This document shows, piece by piece, positions 34,512 through 47,708 of a stretch of 64,000 nucleotides of DNA. The stretch comes from Eublepharis macularius (taxonomy: Eukaryota > Chordata > Lepidosauria > Squamata > Eublepharidae). The stretch is from the NCBI RefSeq assembly GCF_028583425.1, contig NC_072801.1, forward strand, positions 61,767,766-61,831,765, written 5' to 3'. Made by a program: the position numbers and the translations under genes. Every line of letters starts with the position of its first letter. Position 1 is the stretch's first letter. The notes below the pieces were generated by a model. The model searched no databases and was not told the origin of the DNA. It saw only the letters and a program-made list of their open reading frames with translations.

Positions 34512-34722
34512 TAGCTCCAGGTTGGGAAATTCCTGGAGATTTGCGGGGGTGGAGCTTGGGGAAACCAGGGTTTGTGGAGAGGAAGGACTTCAGCAGTGTA
34601 TAATGTTATAGAGTCCACCCTCCTATGCTGCCATTTTCTTCAGGGGAACTGATCTTTACAGCCTGGAGATCAATTGTAATTCCAGGAGATCGCCAGCCAC
34701 TCCCTGGAGGCTGGCAACCATA
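34512..34722 (-). mobile_element. hAT-like MITE family A, diverged
   Basis: Family blocks GGGAAATTCCTGGAGATTTG and CTGGAGGCTGGCAACCAT are present in reverse orientation. The left terminus is eroded and no duplication can be read. Confidence 0.65.
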
Positions 34723-35212
34723 ACCCTTTGGGAGAGCTTAGTGACTTGCTATTATAGTTCAGTACACTGGAATGCCTTTTAGTTCAGCTAGACCCATCAA
34801 TCCTCTGCTCTCCCTTCCCCTTGTTTATCCTTCTTCCTCTGGCTGCATGGCTGGACTGATAAATCAGCACCACAGGGATTTCACTAGAGGGCTTTTTCTA
34901 CATTAAGGCAGCTTCATTCAAAGTTCACAACACTAAACAATGCACAGTATTTATATAGTGTGTGTCAAGCATTCAATGGACTTCACAAACATTAATCTTT
35001 GTCTTCCCTAAAACAAGCTTGGAAGGTAGGTAGGTCTCTATTATTATTTATCTCTTTGTATGTGGTGGAAAGGCTGAGTCTGAGAAACACCAGTGACCAA
35101 GTTAGTTAATGAGGAGATAGATTTAAACCAGGAATCTCTAGCGCAGCCACCATACTATACCAGCTCACTTTACACTAAGGCTGCATTGCATTCAGACATC
35201 TCAGTAAACCAG

Positions 35213-35394
35213 GGCCATTTTCACATTGCTCACCAGCCACGGAACATCACGCCAAGCTCCTGGAACGACACTGTCTTCCTGGTGCGATTTCGCATGAGAA
35301 CTGCAGTTCTCACGCGAAATTGTTCCAGGAAGACACTGTTGTTCCGGGAGCTTGGCATGATGTTCCGTGGCCGGTGAGCAGTGTGAAAACGGCC
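35213..35394. mobile_element. Fold-back MITE family C
   Basis: GGCCATTTTCACATTGCTCA is mirrored by TGAGCAGTGTGAAAACGGCC. Flanks are CAG and CAT. The two arms fold over nearly the whole element. Confidence 0.82.
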
Positions 35395-37826
35395 CATCAT
35401 TTGATGAAACTCCGGTTATCCGTGACAGGCAAATACAGAAAGTCCAATAGGCTTATCAGTATCAAATTGGGATTTCAAACTAGGGTTTGTAGTTGCTTTG
35501 TTAACCACTCTTTGTCTTAACTGTGGATTGATGTGATGTCCGAGTCTGCAAACTATAGTTTCTTCAGAAGCGCTGTCTCTTGCCACTGCCTTACCATAGA
35601 GACTGCAGCTTAGAGAGGATGTCCTCCCACCTGGGAGACAGAGAAGAAGAAACAGACAACCAAAGTTTATGCACAAACAGCCATTTTGTTACATACCTCT
35701 GATAGACAAAACTAAAGTTTGTTACGCAAACCAGTTTGTCATGATGCAGCTGCTGTAGCATTCCTTACACACATGTAAAAATGGATTGTGCTCAGGGAAA
35801 TGAAGAAAGACAATTAAATCAAGCAAACAATTGAATATAGTGTAGTAATGATACTACAGCAAACAAAAAAGAGTCATTCTGGGCAGGTTCAAAGCCTCGT
35901 GTGAATGTACTACTAAGGGAGTGGAATCTTTATGCAAGGTTGGCAGTAGAGAAATATGCTTGAGGGGAGAACAGGTTTAAAGCAAATTCTGCTGGACACC
36001 CACATAAATCCATCTGTATTTAATAAACGATACTTGGTATATAGTGCTATGATCTTGTGCTTGCTACATAACTCACAGAGAAGCCAAAGAAGCCTCTCCT
36101 ATGTAATGTGATTTTAGCATTGCTGCTTTCTGGAAAGGTTTCTGTGCCAAGGACCTGCATGATAGTGAGACATTACTTTCCCCATCACTATGTTATTAAA
36201 GGGGGGATAGCAATTCTGGGGAGGGTAGGTAAAGCCAGGCCACAGCCAACCATCATTTTTTATTTGTATATGGTTGCTCTTTATGCATATTCTGCATTAT
36301 AAAGATCTTAAATACATTAATTTACCCTCCTGTCTCCCCGCCCCCTACACAGCTATGCATTTTGCACATTCAGGACAGAAGATGATGAGGGCAGTCCAAG
36401 AATGATTGACGCCAAGTCTGTGTGACCCTTTTAAGCTCGTTGCAAGAAGAGTGGGATACAAACAGCTAAGGAGACAAGGTCTTCCATCCTCTCCTCTGGC
36501 GGGGGAATTTTTTTTAAGTCTTGTCACGCCAGTGACGTAACATCACTTCTGGCAAATACCCATAAGTGAAATCATGTTGCTGGCATGACACTGGCATGAT
36601 GCTTTAGAGTTTTGTCCAAATCCTAGAGCTTCACAATGACATAACATCACTTCCGAGTATTCACCATTAATGCGGCATTCCCTTCTCTCCCTGCCCCCCC
36701 CCCCCGTCTCATGCTCCTTCTTTCTTTCTCTCTACACACAATGCAAAGAAAGATGGAAGTGCCGGGCAGTTTCCTGCACCAAGTGCTCCCCAGCCACTGC
36801 CTTTTGGTTCCTAGGCAACATGCTTCTCCATAGGGTAGCTAAATGGTCTGGAGAAGAAATGTCCTGTCCCTTAATAGAAGCTTAATGGGATGTTATTTAC
36901 CTGGTGATGTTATTTTCCTCCATGCCATGAAAGCTCCAACTGTCCACGTGCACATGTTAAACCTTTGTAAAGGCTTGGGACATTTTTCACCCGGCCAGCT
37001 GACAATACTACTCCCCAGAGGGCGGCAAAGTGGAGAAACTACTCCAGTCCAGACATTAAAGGGAGTAGCAAAGGGATGACGGGGCTGGCTGGGGAGAGAT
37101 TTGGGCTTCTCTTCAGGGCACTTTCACAGCCAGTCTTGCAAAGAAGGTCAAGAGAGGTAGTAAACATGGGATTTAGCTTACCAGGCAGCATGTCTGGAAG
37201 GGAGATACCACCACAACTGAAGAAGCAGCTGTTTAAAACTGCTGCAGAAAATATGTCCATATAACACAGTTCAGTAGATTCCCTGTGTGTTTTGAGCTGG
37301 ACTAAATCTTTACCACAGGAATATTATTGTGAATGAAAAATCTTCCTTTAGAGGCTCATTTATTGTCACAACAAATCTTGACACTTAGATTCATAGTTCT
37401 GTTTCATCAATGGAAAACTGAGGCTGAGGGGTTATAACTCACCCTGTTTAGGGTTGCCACGTCATCTTGATGTGATCTGTGTGCCTATAAACATGCACCA
37501 AGGGAGGCTGGAAATGTGGTGTGCCTTACCAAGCCCTACCTTTGCTCTCCCTCACATACCTGTCACCTGGTGGCCTCAGCCAGAGTTTCCATCTAATTTC
37601 ACCTAAAATGAAATTTTTAATTAAACTTGGAGGTATCGGCTTGAGCAAAAGTTCACTGTTATTTTGCAGGAGACAAAAGGAGTTTCAGTACTCCTAGTGA
37701 AAGTTGGCAGAAGGTTTTCCTGCATGCAGCCGGGTAGAGAGCAGGTGGGTTTGTGCTCCTGCACAGGAGAGGGAGGGGAGCACATTGCCGTGTATGGAGA
37801 TCAGACCAAAGATCGGATTACTCCAT
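35395..37826. other. Intergenic stretch without a recognised gene
   Basis: Mostly unique AT-rich sequence. A GC-richer patch at about 36,525-36,680 has repeated CATCACTTC motifs (probable old repeat), and a 13-base poly-C lies at about 36,694-36,706. Confidence 0.4.
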
Positions 37827-38702
37827 GGGCAAATCCACATTACTCATTCTAAGTCGCATGTTCCCCGCATTCCCCACGCAATCCCGAGTGCCGGTCACAT
37901 TACCTCATTAAACAGACGCATGTCATTCGCATTTCTCCTGAATATGTGGTCATAGGTTTTCAATGGGAGTTTCACGGTGGCCGTGAATGGGCCAATGCGC
38001 AATTTACGCGGTTTTTTTAAAAACCACCCCCCTTCCTGTCTCTCCAGCCATTCCGAGAGTTCCTATTGGCTGATTCAACTTGCAAGTGCTCCGTAGTCTG
38101 CAAAAGACTGTTTTTGACTTCATAGCATTGGATTTATCGATTATGCTGTTTCTGAATCAAATCTGGTAGTTTGAAAAATCATTTTGGGGGTGAATCCATC
38201 CTCAGAATGGACTCGCGAAACTTCCTTTTTAACTGTTTTTAATTTTTTTTATTTTATATTACTGTAATATCGAAATTATGAAATATCAAAATAATGACAC
38301 TCCAAGGAAGTGAAACTTCAGTAAAATTCAGGCACTGAACTGTCCTGCATAGGAAATGCCCACGAAAGCTTCCCACATGCTTCCAAATTTCCAAAAAAGA
38401 AACGGGAGAGAGCCATCAGTGCTGTCAGTGGGGGAAAGAGAGGCATCATTATCTTCAATGATGTTTCTTTATAAGGCAAGATCGAAATAATGGAAAAGTG
38501 CGCTCAAAAAAATTAAAAAAATGGGTGGGGAAAAAAGGTCCCGCCCAAAAAAGCGGTTTTCGAGCGGCCGTGTGACCGGAGGGACGTGCAAGAAAGACGG
38601 AATGGAAGCAGGAATGTGAATGAAGAGGAAAAAATCGCGGATTGGAGGCAAACGGAAGATATCTGATAAACATACGGGTAATGGGTGAATGTGGATTTGA
38701 CC
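37827..38702. mobile_element. 876-bp non-autonomous DNA transposon with CAT duplication
   Basis: GGGCAAATCCACATTACTCA and GGTGAATGTGGATTTGACC form inverted ends, flanked by CAT (37824-37826 and 38703-38705). The 3-bp duplication and GG-starting TIR resemble fold-back family C. The AT-rich middle holds no credible transposase frame. Confidence 0.7.
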
Positions 38703-39439
38703 CATATTAGAGTTTCCCACAGGGCCACCAGACGCACCAAGGAAAGTCACAAGCAGGGGACAAGCGACAGGCCTCCTTTGCTTTTATCCTCCAGCATGTA
38801 GTATTTCCAGGCAAACTTCCTCTGAACATGGAAGCTCCTGGGAGGGTACGCATCAGGGCCAACTACTTTTGGAAGTATTTAAAGAAATAGAGAAGATAAA
38901 ATTAATCAGAAATTCACAATTTTTTAAAGAGTGGATGAGAGGTATTCCTCATAGTTACTGCCACATTTCACAGAATATGAGACAAATAGTATTTGATACA
39001 GGGCAGGGGGAGAAAGAAGGCACACACAACGGCAATAGGACAGAGACCTTTATTCTGGAAAAATTCCTGGCATTGTTTGTATATACAGAGCCTGCCCTTG
39101 TGTGAGAAAGAGGTGAAGGTCTCCAGTGACGAGAAAGCATTTTTTTTCTTGTTGCCTGCCAAATGTCAAACCACTGGGCTGCAGCATACATTGTGGTTGC
39201 CATGGAGACGCCACCGAAAACAGCCTCCCCAGAACAAGCAATTCCCCATCCTAGAGATAATGTTTGCAAATACTCACCAAGTGCCTTGCCCATTCGTACT
39301 GGGGGAGTCTTCATACTGCCACAGGATGGGGACAAGTGACTGGGAGAGTAAAGGGAGTGATGGCCGCTGATCATGAAATGGCCCGTTTTGGTGAGGTCCC
39401 TGGAGTCAGTTCTGTGTTTCAGTCTGGAGTCTGTCCCAT

Positions 39440-39900
39440 TCCTTTATTTTTATTTTTATTGTAGAAAAGTTAAAAGATAGAACAAGAGGAAGAAAGTGGA
39501 ACATAACAAGAAGACAACTACCAAGGGCCAAGAATGGCCTACAAATCAATCTACAAAGTAAAAACAGTAAGAAACATAATAGACATATTATTAATCCATT
39601 ACAGTTTTTCGCCTACGACACTTCCCTCCTTATTATCAATCAGCTTGTGGTCTCATTAATATATTTTTTCTGTCTCTCTTCTTCTTGATATCTCAGAACC
39701 TTATTCTTAAAAATCAAAGCCACAAATCATTAATTCATTTTTCTTTCTCTCGCAGATAGTCCATAAAGGGTTTCCAATTTGCCATGAATATAGAGAGTGT
39801 TTTATCTCCAATTAATGCTGTAAGTTTGGCCATCTGAGATGCAGTCTGTCTCTTTCCTGTACCCAACAGCCTAAGGACAGGAACTAATGTCATTTGCTGT
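39440..39900 (-). mobile_element. Possible LINE remnant
   Basis: The left edge is T-rich (TTATTTTTATTTTTATTG), and the rest reads like old LINE sequence in reverse, including GTCCATAAAGGGTTTCCAAT and GTTTGGCCATCTGAGATGC. I recognise the style but cannot name the family. Low confidence. Confidence 0.35.
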
Positions 39901-40559
39901 TGATTTCTTCCTGATTAGGTTGTCATTCACCTTTGGCCCTCCCTGCTGAATGAATGCATCAGAAGTTTCTGAGCGACATGTTGACTAAATCAGAACAGAG
40001 AGATGCTCCTAAAATATTGTCTAACCTCCTTCTTGAGAAGTAGGGCCCACCAGACCTCTGCTGCCCTTCCCACCCACAGATTAGCCTGTATTGTTTGGAT
40101 TTGGGGTTTGGCTGAGCTACTTTGTGGATACGATGGGTCAGAAAGCAGGCTATAAATACTTAAAATAAATAAAATATGCCATCCAGACAAGCAGAGGGCA
40201 GGAAAACCACAGAAAGGTGGAGAACAGAGAGTCCCAGAGGGCTGAAGCAAGTGAACAGAGCCACACACTGCAGAGGAAGAAAAAACACTGATATATAACA
40301 TGGATGCGAGCCAAGTTGACCAAGAGAAACATTCCTTCCCAAACCAAACTCTGTAGTCAGCCAAACCTTTATTACAGCTTCCCAAATGAAGTTTTGTTGG
40401 TACACAATTCCCTGCCACACAATATCCTAAAATATAAAAACTGTCATGCTTGCAGCAAGCAGTGTCACAGCCCATTTGCATCATTTGTAGTGACAGGCTT
40501 CAATTGTAAGGTTTGGCTCCAGTAGCACCTTAAAGACCAACTAGATTTCCAGGGTATAG

Positions 40560-42430
40560 GATCATAGTGTTCTAGAGTTGGAAGGTGTTACACAAAGACC
40601 ATCTAGTCCAACCTCCTGCCCAATGCAGGAACAGCCTAAAGCATCTCTGACAAGCAGGGTTTTTTTTTCAGCTGGAACGTGGTGGAACAGAGTTCTGGCA
40701 CCTCTTGAAAATGGTCACATGGCTGGTGACCCCCTCCTCCTGATCTCCAGACAGAGGGAAGTTTAGATTGCCCTCCGCGATGCTCTGAATGCACCTTGGA
40801 CAAGAGGTTGACTGCCAGTTGACACTGCTGGGAAGAATGCAACTGCCACACTGGAGGACATGGAAAGGCCATCCTTCAAGTATGCGGTTCCCAGGTCCCT
40901 GAAGGCTTTAAAGCCTTGACTAGGACCTGGAGACTAATTAGCAGCTAGTGAAAGGACCTCTGAACAGGAGTGACATATTCATCTATTTCCAGATAACAAA
41001 CAGGTTGCAGCATTTTCCACCAGCTGCCATTTCTGAATTGTCTTCAAGAGCAGCTCCATGTGCAGCTCCATGTACAGTAATCCAGCCTTGAGGTTATTGA
41101 CACATGGATCAGTGTAGCCAGATCAGGCATCTGCTAATAGGAAGCCAGCTTCCTAATTAGATGCAGCCAGGGGGAAAGCATTTTCCACTGTCATGGACAC
41201 CTGTTTCCCAAACTGGAGAACCGGGATCCAGCAAGTGCTTAACAAAAGTCTTTCAGCAAAAGCTGTACTGTATCAATGGAAAGAAGCACAATCCCACATC
41301 ACCTACACCTTATATGGATTCATTTTCACCTGTTGAGTACCACGTTCAGATACTAGCCAAGACAGAGATGGTAGCAGCAGGTGGCTTTTTCAAAGTGCTA
41401 TGTACCCAGGTGTCATCAGTATATGTCAGCTGGCAAGGAGATGATTCATCACCTTTTCCTACAACCTTTTGTCAGCTGTCTGATAGAAAAGATCAGAAGC
41501 ATCTCAACACTGCTCCACCCAGAACTACCTCACTTTCCTGGTGCCTCAGCAGTACTGCATACTCCACCATACCAAAGGCTGTTGACAGATCTCACAACAA
41601 CAGTGATGCATTCTGTTTCTCCATCTGAGGCGAAGAACATCCACAGTGCTACCAAGGACATTGCTGTCCCAAACCCAGGCCTGCAGCCAGCTGAGCAGGA
41701 CCAAGGCAGATGTTGCTCTGCTACTCCCAGGGGCAGAGCATTTTCCTCACTGGGAAATCTCCTGCTGGGCCACCTATCTTGAGAGGCAGGCAATCCCTCA
41801 GAGACAGCTGCATTGGAAAGTTTTATTTTGGTGCACTTTTGTATTATGAACATAGTATATAACAAAGACAGGACTAGGCCTTGCTTAGCAAAACAAGTGT
41901 TTGCTGTGAACCTTCCCAGAAATGAAACCAGAAACTCTTCTATGTACACCAACACTTCCTGCACTGTTCTAGCTAGATGCTTGAAATCCCCTAGAACCAA
42001 GAGTCTTGAAGATTCCAACATCAAACCAGAGACGGCCTCCACCAGCTCAGACAGGATATCTGGTGACATGCTAGGAGGATGGTAAACCAATAGGACACAA
42101 TGATTTCCAGCAACACTTTGCATTGGGGGCCTGTGGAAGGAGAAAGACTCTTGGACAACTGCCATGTCACAAACCCCAACCTCCATTCAAGATTGATTGA
42201 AGGGCCTCATATCCAGCTGGGACCAACTGAGAGAAGACAGAATAACGGTATCAGAATCATCCAGCCAAGTCTTTGGACAAGCATGCCAGGTCATAGTGCA
42301 TGTCAGGCCAGATAAAATGGCAACCTTATTTTTAACAGACCTGGCATTACACAACTTGAAGGGTAGAGGGGAGGGGTTAAAGGGAGAACCCTCCTTCCCA
42401 CATTCCTAGTGATGGGCTGGAAGTTAGAAG
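40560..42430 (-). mobile_element. Rearranged CR1-clade LINE, minus strand
   Basis: At the right, the minus strand encodes VLLVYHPPSMSPDILSELVE...RLLVLGDF (about 42,110-42,000), the pattern of a CR1-type endonuclease. Around 41,400-41,430 the reverse-transcriptase catalytic region is recognisable but decayed. The span 40,560-40,650 reads, in reverse, as the CR1 3' tail ending in the CTATGAT type motif. The total is under 1.9 kb, shorter than a full CR1, with internal deletions and a family B MITE fragment inside. It is inactive. Confidence 0.7.
40655..40784 (+). mobile_element. hAT-like MITE family B, 3'-truncated, inside the CR1 remnant
   Basis: It starts CAGGGTTTTTTTTTCAGC and follows the family through GATCTCCAGACAGAGGG, then stops at GCCCTCCGCGATG. 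It lies directly after the CR1 3' tail. Confidence 0.75.
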
Positions 42431-44352
42431 GGCAGTGACCATAACCATATCTCCCTGAGCCTCTAACAAACATATCATCCCACCCACTGCTATACCTCCC
42501 CAATCCATGCAGCACATTATCTACGGACATCCACTAAAGATCACAAAGAGTGCCCACTTCCCAGCAATGTCCTCTATTATGTCAGTTTGTCCAAAAACAA
42601 CATATATCCTACATCAGTCCAAGAGGATAATCCCAATAGGTGCAATGGTTTTTCCAAGGTTTTTACTTCTATAACTATAGCTGTACAGTTTGTGAGCATG
42701 CCGTTGTTGACCCTTCCCATCCCTCAGCAGTTGGAATTCTTGTGAACATTCCATGATGTCTCGAAAGCTTAGAAAATTGGGACAGGTGGGGCTCACAAGA
42801 TAGGCTTGATGACAGATAGAATGTGACATCATTGAAAATCATGACAGCATGCGAATCTCCTAGATGGAAGAAAGCAATCCATTCATTTCTCAGTGGATAG
42901 TCATATGATGGCTGATCTGACCCTTCCTGCTGCTGTCCTTTCCCTTGTGCCCTTGGATTCATTAATGATTGACAAGACACCAGGAAAGGGACAGAATGTG
43001 ATGTTAATGTAGAGGAGTGAGAAAGAGGTGACTGTCTCTTGCCCAAGAGCACACTATGCGCTTCCCTAAACCTTGCATTAGTTCTCCTGAATAGCCAAAG
43101 TCTGACCTCAGGCAAGTGACCCTTGGACAAACGGCCACCCTCCACTTTGGCTGGAAAAGCAGGAATAGATGCTGTAGCTATGCTCTGAGCAGGCGATGTT
43201 GTTGCCATGCACTGTCCTTGCAGCGTCAGGAAGAAAGTTTACTCTAATTACATGTAAGCAAAAAGGCCAGGAGATTCAGCTAAAATTCAATCTACTCTCA
43301 AAGGGGGACAGGAGTTGCACATGGAATTAAAATGGCTTTTTGCTTTTCTTTCTTTCATCTGTAATTCAAAGTAAAAAACAGACTTATAAGTGGCCACTTA
43401 CCTAGTTTCCTGGTGAGTAAGAATTACCAAGAAATAGTAGCAAAGTTGGTGTGTCCCCCCTCCCTTTAAATGATTAATAGAAGTCCATGGGCTAATACAT
43501 TTGTTATAGATTAGCATCTTTTGTAGGCTTATCTTTAAGCAGGGTCAAAGGAGGGGGAGGACCAGAGGACTCATTTGGCCTTTGGCTCAAATTTAAACAG
43601 ACTGTAAAAATTTTGCATTTGATGTATTTCATGCCTTATCATTATGTGAATCACATGTCATCATTTTAAGATTTTGTATTACGGCTAGGGGCTTTAAAAG
43701 CTGGAAGTAGCCTAGGGTCTCTTTGGATGGGGCGATTTGAAAGGCCGGTTAAATCCAACACAGGCTAGACTGCATATGCGACTTTTAAAATGGCTTTCTT
43801 TCCCACATTATCAAGATTCATGTGTACACACCAATAGCATGTACAAGGCTCACTTTCAAAATCTTATGCAAAAATGTCCCTCTAAGGTTCTTTTGTATTG
43901 TGAAAACAACACAAACCATCTGTGGCATGTATATACTTAATGAAGAACTATTGATTTATCTGGAAAATCCAGAGCAAAACATAGATGCTTCGCTTGCCTC
44001 TTTGGGCATAGCTCACTCTTGAGTCCTAGAGATGATAGTAACTAACAATACTGCTTCCTGAAAGTATTACGAGTGAATCAAGTGCTGCAAAGCTGCTGGA
44101 AAAATGGTTAGAACACAATAGTGCAATAACATACTACAGCTACTCAGATGGTATGCATTATTGTTTGAAAAGGTGCTCCCAAACATTGTGGCCCAGACAC
44201 ACTGAGCAGGGATATAATTTAGCTAGGACAGGCATGGGGACAAGATTATATATACAAAACACATATGAACACATGTAAAGCGGGTTTCAGAAGTGCCTTA
44301 ACACAGGTTCTGTACTTCAGTGTTGCTCTCACCCACTGATACGTGAATTGTC
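42431..44352. other. Intergenic stretch without a recognised gene
   Basis: I see unique sequence only. The minus-strand open frame at 42,675-43,208 has no recognisable domain and no splice context. Confidence 0.4.
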
Positions 44353-44517
44353 TCCCGTTTCACACTACTTACCTGCTCCTGGAATGTTGCGAAATATCGC
44401 GCAAAAACTGCAGAAGATAGCAATGTCGCGCAAAACTCTCATGAGAAGACGCTATCTTCCACGTTTTTTGCATATTTCGCAACGTTCCAGGAGCAGGTAA
44501 GTAGTGTGAAAAGGGCC
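44353..44517. mobile_element. Fold-back MITE family C
   Basis: CCCGTTTCACACTACTTACC is mirrored by GGTAAGTAGTGTGAAAAGGG. The outermost left bases are changed, so the 3-bp duplication cannot be read. Confidence 0.78.
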
Positions 44518-45865
44518 ACAATCCATGCAACTGAATTGAGTTGTCTACACGACAAGTTGATCGTTTTCCCTGCAGGGATGTCCCATATGCATTCCTCCTG
44601 GACACTACTGGTATTTTCAATTACACATTACAGCAATAGATCGAGAACATGGGAAAGTATTGTAGAGTTGCTGCTGTCCCTAGGCACTTTTGAGTGGCTG
44701 CATTTTTTCATATTTAAGTGTCAGGACCTACACATACACACACAAAATCCCTGGTAATTCAAGTTTTATGAGGCTGATAACAATTCTTAGTTTGAGGTTC
44801 CCTAGACTCTTTACAAAACTGCAGGACATCTGTACTTGTAAGGATGGTGAAAAAGAAGTTTGGAATGGGTTACATTGTGTTACAGAATTTTGACATCCCA
44901 TATTGGAGATTTGGGCAAGAAGGGATGATGTCTATGGCACACTATGTTGTGAATGATATTATGGGTTTGGATTCTGGTTATTATGCATGGGTCCATCCTA
45001 TGGTTTCTGGGCCTATAGGGGCAGACAGCCAGAATCTAAAATTAATGAATGATACACAGCCATCTATTTAGTATGGGATGGCATCTGGAAATCCACTTGA
45101 AATCCTGTATGAGTTAGGCTCTTTGCCCATGACTGTGTACCAGTTTAAAGCAGCTACCTTGGACATTTTAGAATACTGCTTCCAACCATCCAAAATGTGA
45201 ATTAGATGGAGGACCTGCCCGCCCTTCTAGCTAGCTCGTTTTTCCATATTTCATCCCTCTTTTCAGCTGAAATTGGTTCCCTAAAGCAACTCTCAGCAGT
45301 CAAAATTCATTAAAACTCATAATAAAGGGATTCTCAGAGTTGAGTCTAGGCATAAAGGAGGGGAGCCTGACTGCTTCCTGCCCTCCGTGGAAGGATGCTT
45401 GGATGCTGCCTCCCCTCCCCCGGATAGTTTTCAAACAAAAGATGGCAAGAATTCAAAGTGGCTGTTTATGACATACTGAACACCAGATGGTGCTACTGCC
45501 ACAGGTTTCAAGACAATAGCTGCAGATGGGTGGACAGTCTCATAAGCAATAAAGTACAGGAATGATGAAATGTGATGGTAAATCAACCTTCCCACATGAC
45601 CATAATTAATTGATTCTGACACCAGTTCAAGTGCTTTTAGAACTGCCTGTCTGTTTTCCATAAATGTGCTTTCTAATAGTGGGAGAAAGGGCTGAAAAAA
45701 GCTTCACGTGAGAATTTGACCATGATGGGTGGAAGGAGGTTTGAGGGGAAATTTCAGTCAGGGAGTTTCATCCTTTGAAGAACAGATGCAAGAGTTCTAG
45801 ATAAAGCACTGAAATATAAGATATTATAATAAGACATCGTGCTAGAGCCAATCGGTTTTTCAGCT

Positions 45866-46485
45866 TAGGTTTGCCAACCTCCAGGTAGGGCTGGATGATC
45901 TCCAGAATTACAATGGATCTCTAGATGGGTCTCATTTTGAGGGGGAAAGCACAGGAACGCAGTTTCAGTAGTTCCCCAAAGAGGTCACATGTCAGGTAGC
46001 CCCGCCCACCTGACTCTCGGCCATTTTGAGCCTGTTTTAGCCTGGATTGGGGCCGAAACGGCCCAGATCAGGCCTCTGATGGGTGGTGGATCACTCTTCC
46101 GCTCAGCAGCGGCCCAATCCTGACCATTTTGGGCCCCTTTTTGCCATTTTGGGCCCAATTTCGGTCCTGAATGGCCAGGATTGGGTCCAAAACAGCCAGG
46201 ATCGGTGATGTTAGGGGGTGTGGCATATGCAAATCAGTTATGCCAATGACACATTTCCAGTGATGTCAAGGGGCATGGCATATGCTAATGAGTTGTGCTA
46301 ATGAGTTCCTCCAGCTCTTTTTCTATGAAATGACCCCTGTCTCTAGATAAAAAAAGATCAGTTCCCATGGAGAAAATGGTTGCTTTGGGAGATGAGTTCT
46401 ATGGCATTATATCCAACTGAGGTCCTTCGTCAGGTTCCACCCTCAAAATCCTCCGGAATTTCCAAACCCAGAGCTGGCAACCCTA
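45866..46485 (+). mobile_element. hAT-like MITE family A split by another element
   Basis: TAGGTTTGCCAACCTCCAGG opens the copy, and GAGCTGGCAACCCTA closes it. Between them at 45927-46340 lies an unrelated 414-bp element. Family A sequence resumes exactly after the second CTCTAGAT. Confidence 0.8.
45927..46340. mobile_element. Third hAT-like element, nested, with CTCTAGAT duplication
   Basis: The ends GGGTCTCATTT and AAATGACCCCTGT are imperfect inverted repeats of a CAGGGGTCATTT type. CTCTAGAT stands on both sides (45919-45926 and 46341-46348). The interior has repeated GGCCATTTTG and GCCCAATTT/TTGGGCCC motifs in both orientations. Confidence 0.75.
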
Positions 46486-47479
46486 TTGCAGTTGGATCAT
46501 TCCATCCCTTCTTACTACAGGCTTCATCCTGTGTAGCTGTTGTTCATGGAGATACCAATCCCTTTTTAGTACTCAAATGGTGCCCCCACCTCCTTAATCT
46601 GACATCTGAAAAGCTGGTAGGATCCAACCCATAATATCAATGTAGTGCACTGAAGCCAAGATTGCACACCAATATATTTGACAAACTGTCATAACGTTTA
46701 TATATCTATCTAAGGCTTCACTTACTTCCTCCCCAAAGAGAAAGGTCCTTTGCACAAGATATTGCAAAAACAATTAGTTAGCCCCATGCCAATCATCTTT
46801 TTTTTAGCTCTGCAATACAGCCTTAGTTTTGTGATAGGCTAGAATACTTTTGAGAGAAACATTCCGAAGGACAGCTGGCCAAGGTGGTGGGGTGGGAAGA
46901 GACAAGGGAATCGCCTAGTCAAACACATATGCAGAGACCCCCTTTTATATATAGGACTGTAACTCAGCTGTGGAGGGCATGCTTTGCCTATAAAAACCGC
47001 AATTTTTAAAAAAAGGAGATACATTGAGAGGATCTTTTTCAAGGAATGGCCTCTATACGAGGCCAAATGCTGCAGTTTGCTGAACCCATGGCCTGGCTCC
47101 GTTGCTTCATGTCAGAGATGGACATGGACTCCAAGCCGTGAATCTGGAACTCCATGGCCTGGTGCTAGGCCTTAGTGAGATATCTGTGATTGTGTATCCT
47201 CAGACTTCTGAATCTGCTTCAGGTACACAAGGGGTTGGCAACATCAATCCTTACAACTGTCAGATGACATGACGGCTTTGGATTAGCCTGGCCTAAAATG
47301 CAAAGAGCCTGGTCTGTCATCCCCATAGGCCTACAAAACAGCATTTTTGCCCATAGAAACTCTAGTTCAGGCTTCAGTTCCTGATACAGGCCAAGTCTTG
47401 ATTCCAGTGTTTTTTGTCCGAGCTTTCAGCATTACTTTTGCAACTGTGGGATGAAGAAAATACATTCCAGGTCTGGATT

Positions 47480-47708
47480 TAGGGTTGCCAGCCTCCAGGT
47501 AGTGGCTGGAGATCTCCCAGAATTACAACTGGTCTCCAGGCGACAGAGATCAGTTCACCTGGAGAAAATGGCTACTTTGGGGGGTGGACTGTATGGAATT
47601 ATGCCATGACAAGGTCCTTTCCCTCCCCAAACCCCACTTTCTCCAGGTTTCTCCAGGTTATACCCTTGAGATCTCCAGGAATTTCCCAACTTGGAGCTGG
47701 CAACCCTA
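47480..47708 (+). mobile_element. hAT-like MITE family A
   Basis: TAGGGTTGCCAG and CTGGCAACCCTA ends with the exact duplication TCTGGATT (47472-47479 and 47709-47716). Confidence 0.92.

Noticed and set aside
42675-43208. 177-codon minus-strand open frame near the CR1 remnant
   Set aside because: No retroelement or host domain is recognisable, and it lies beyond the supportable LINE homology.
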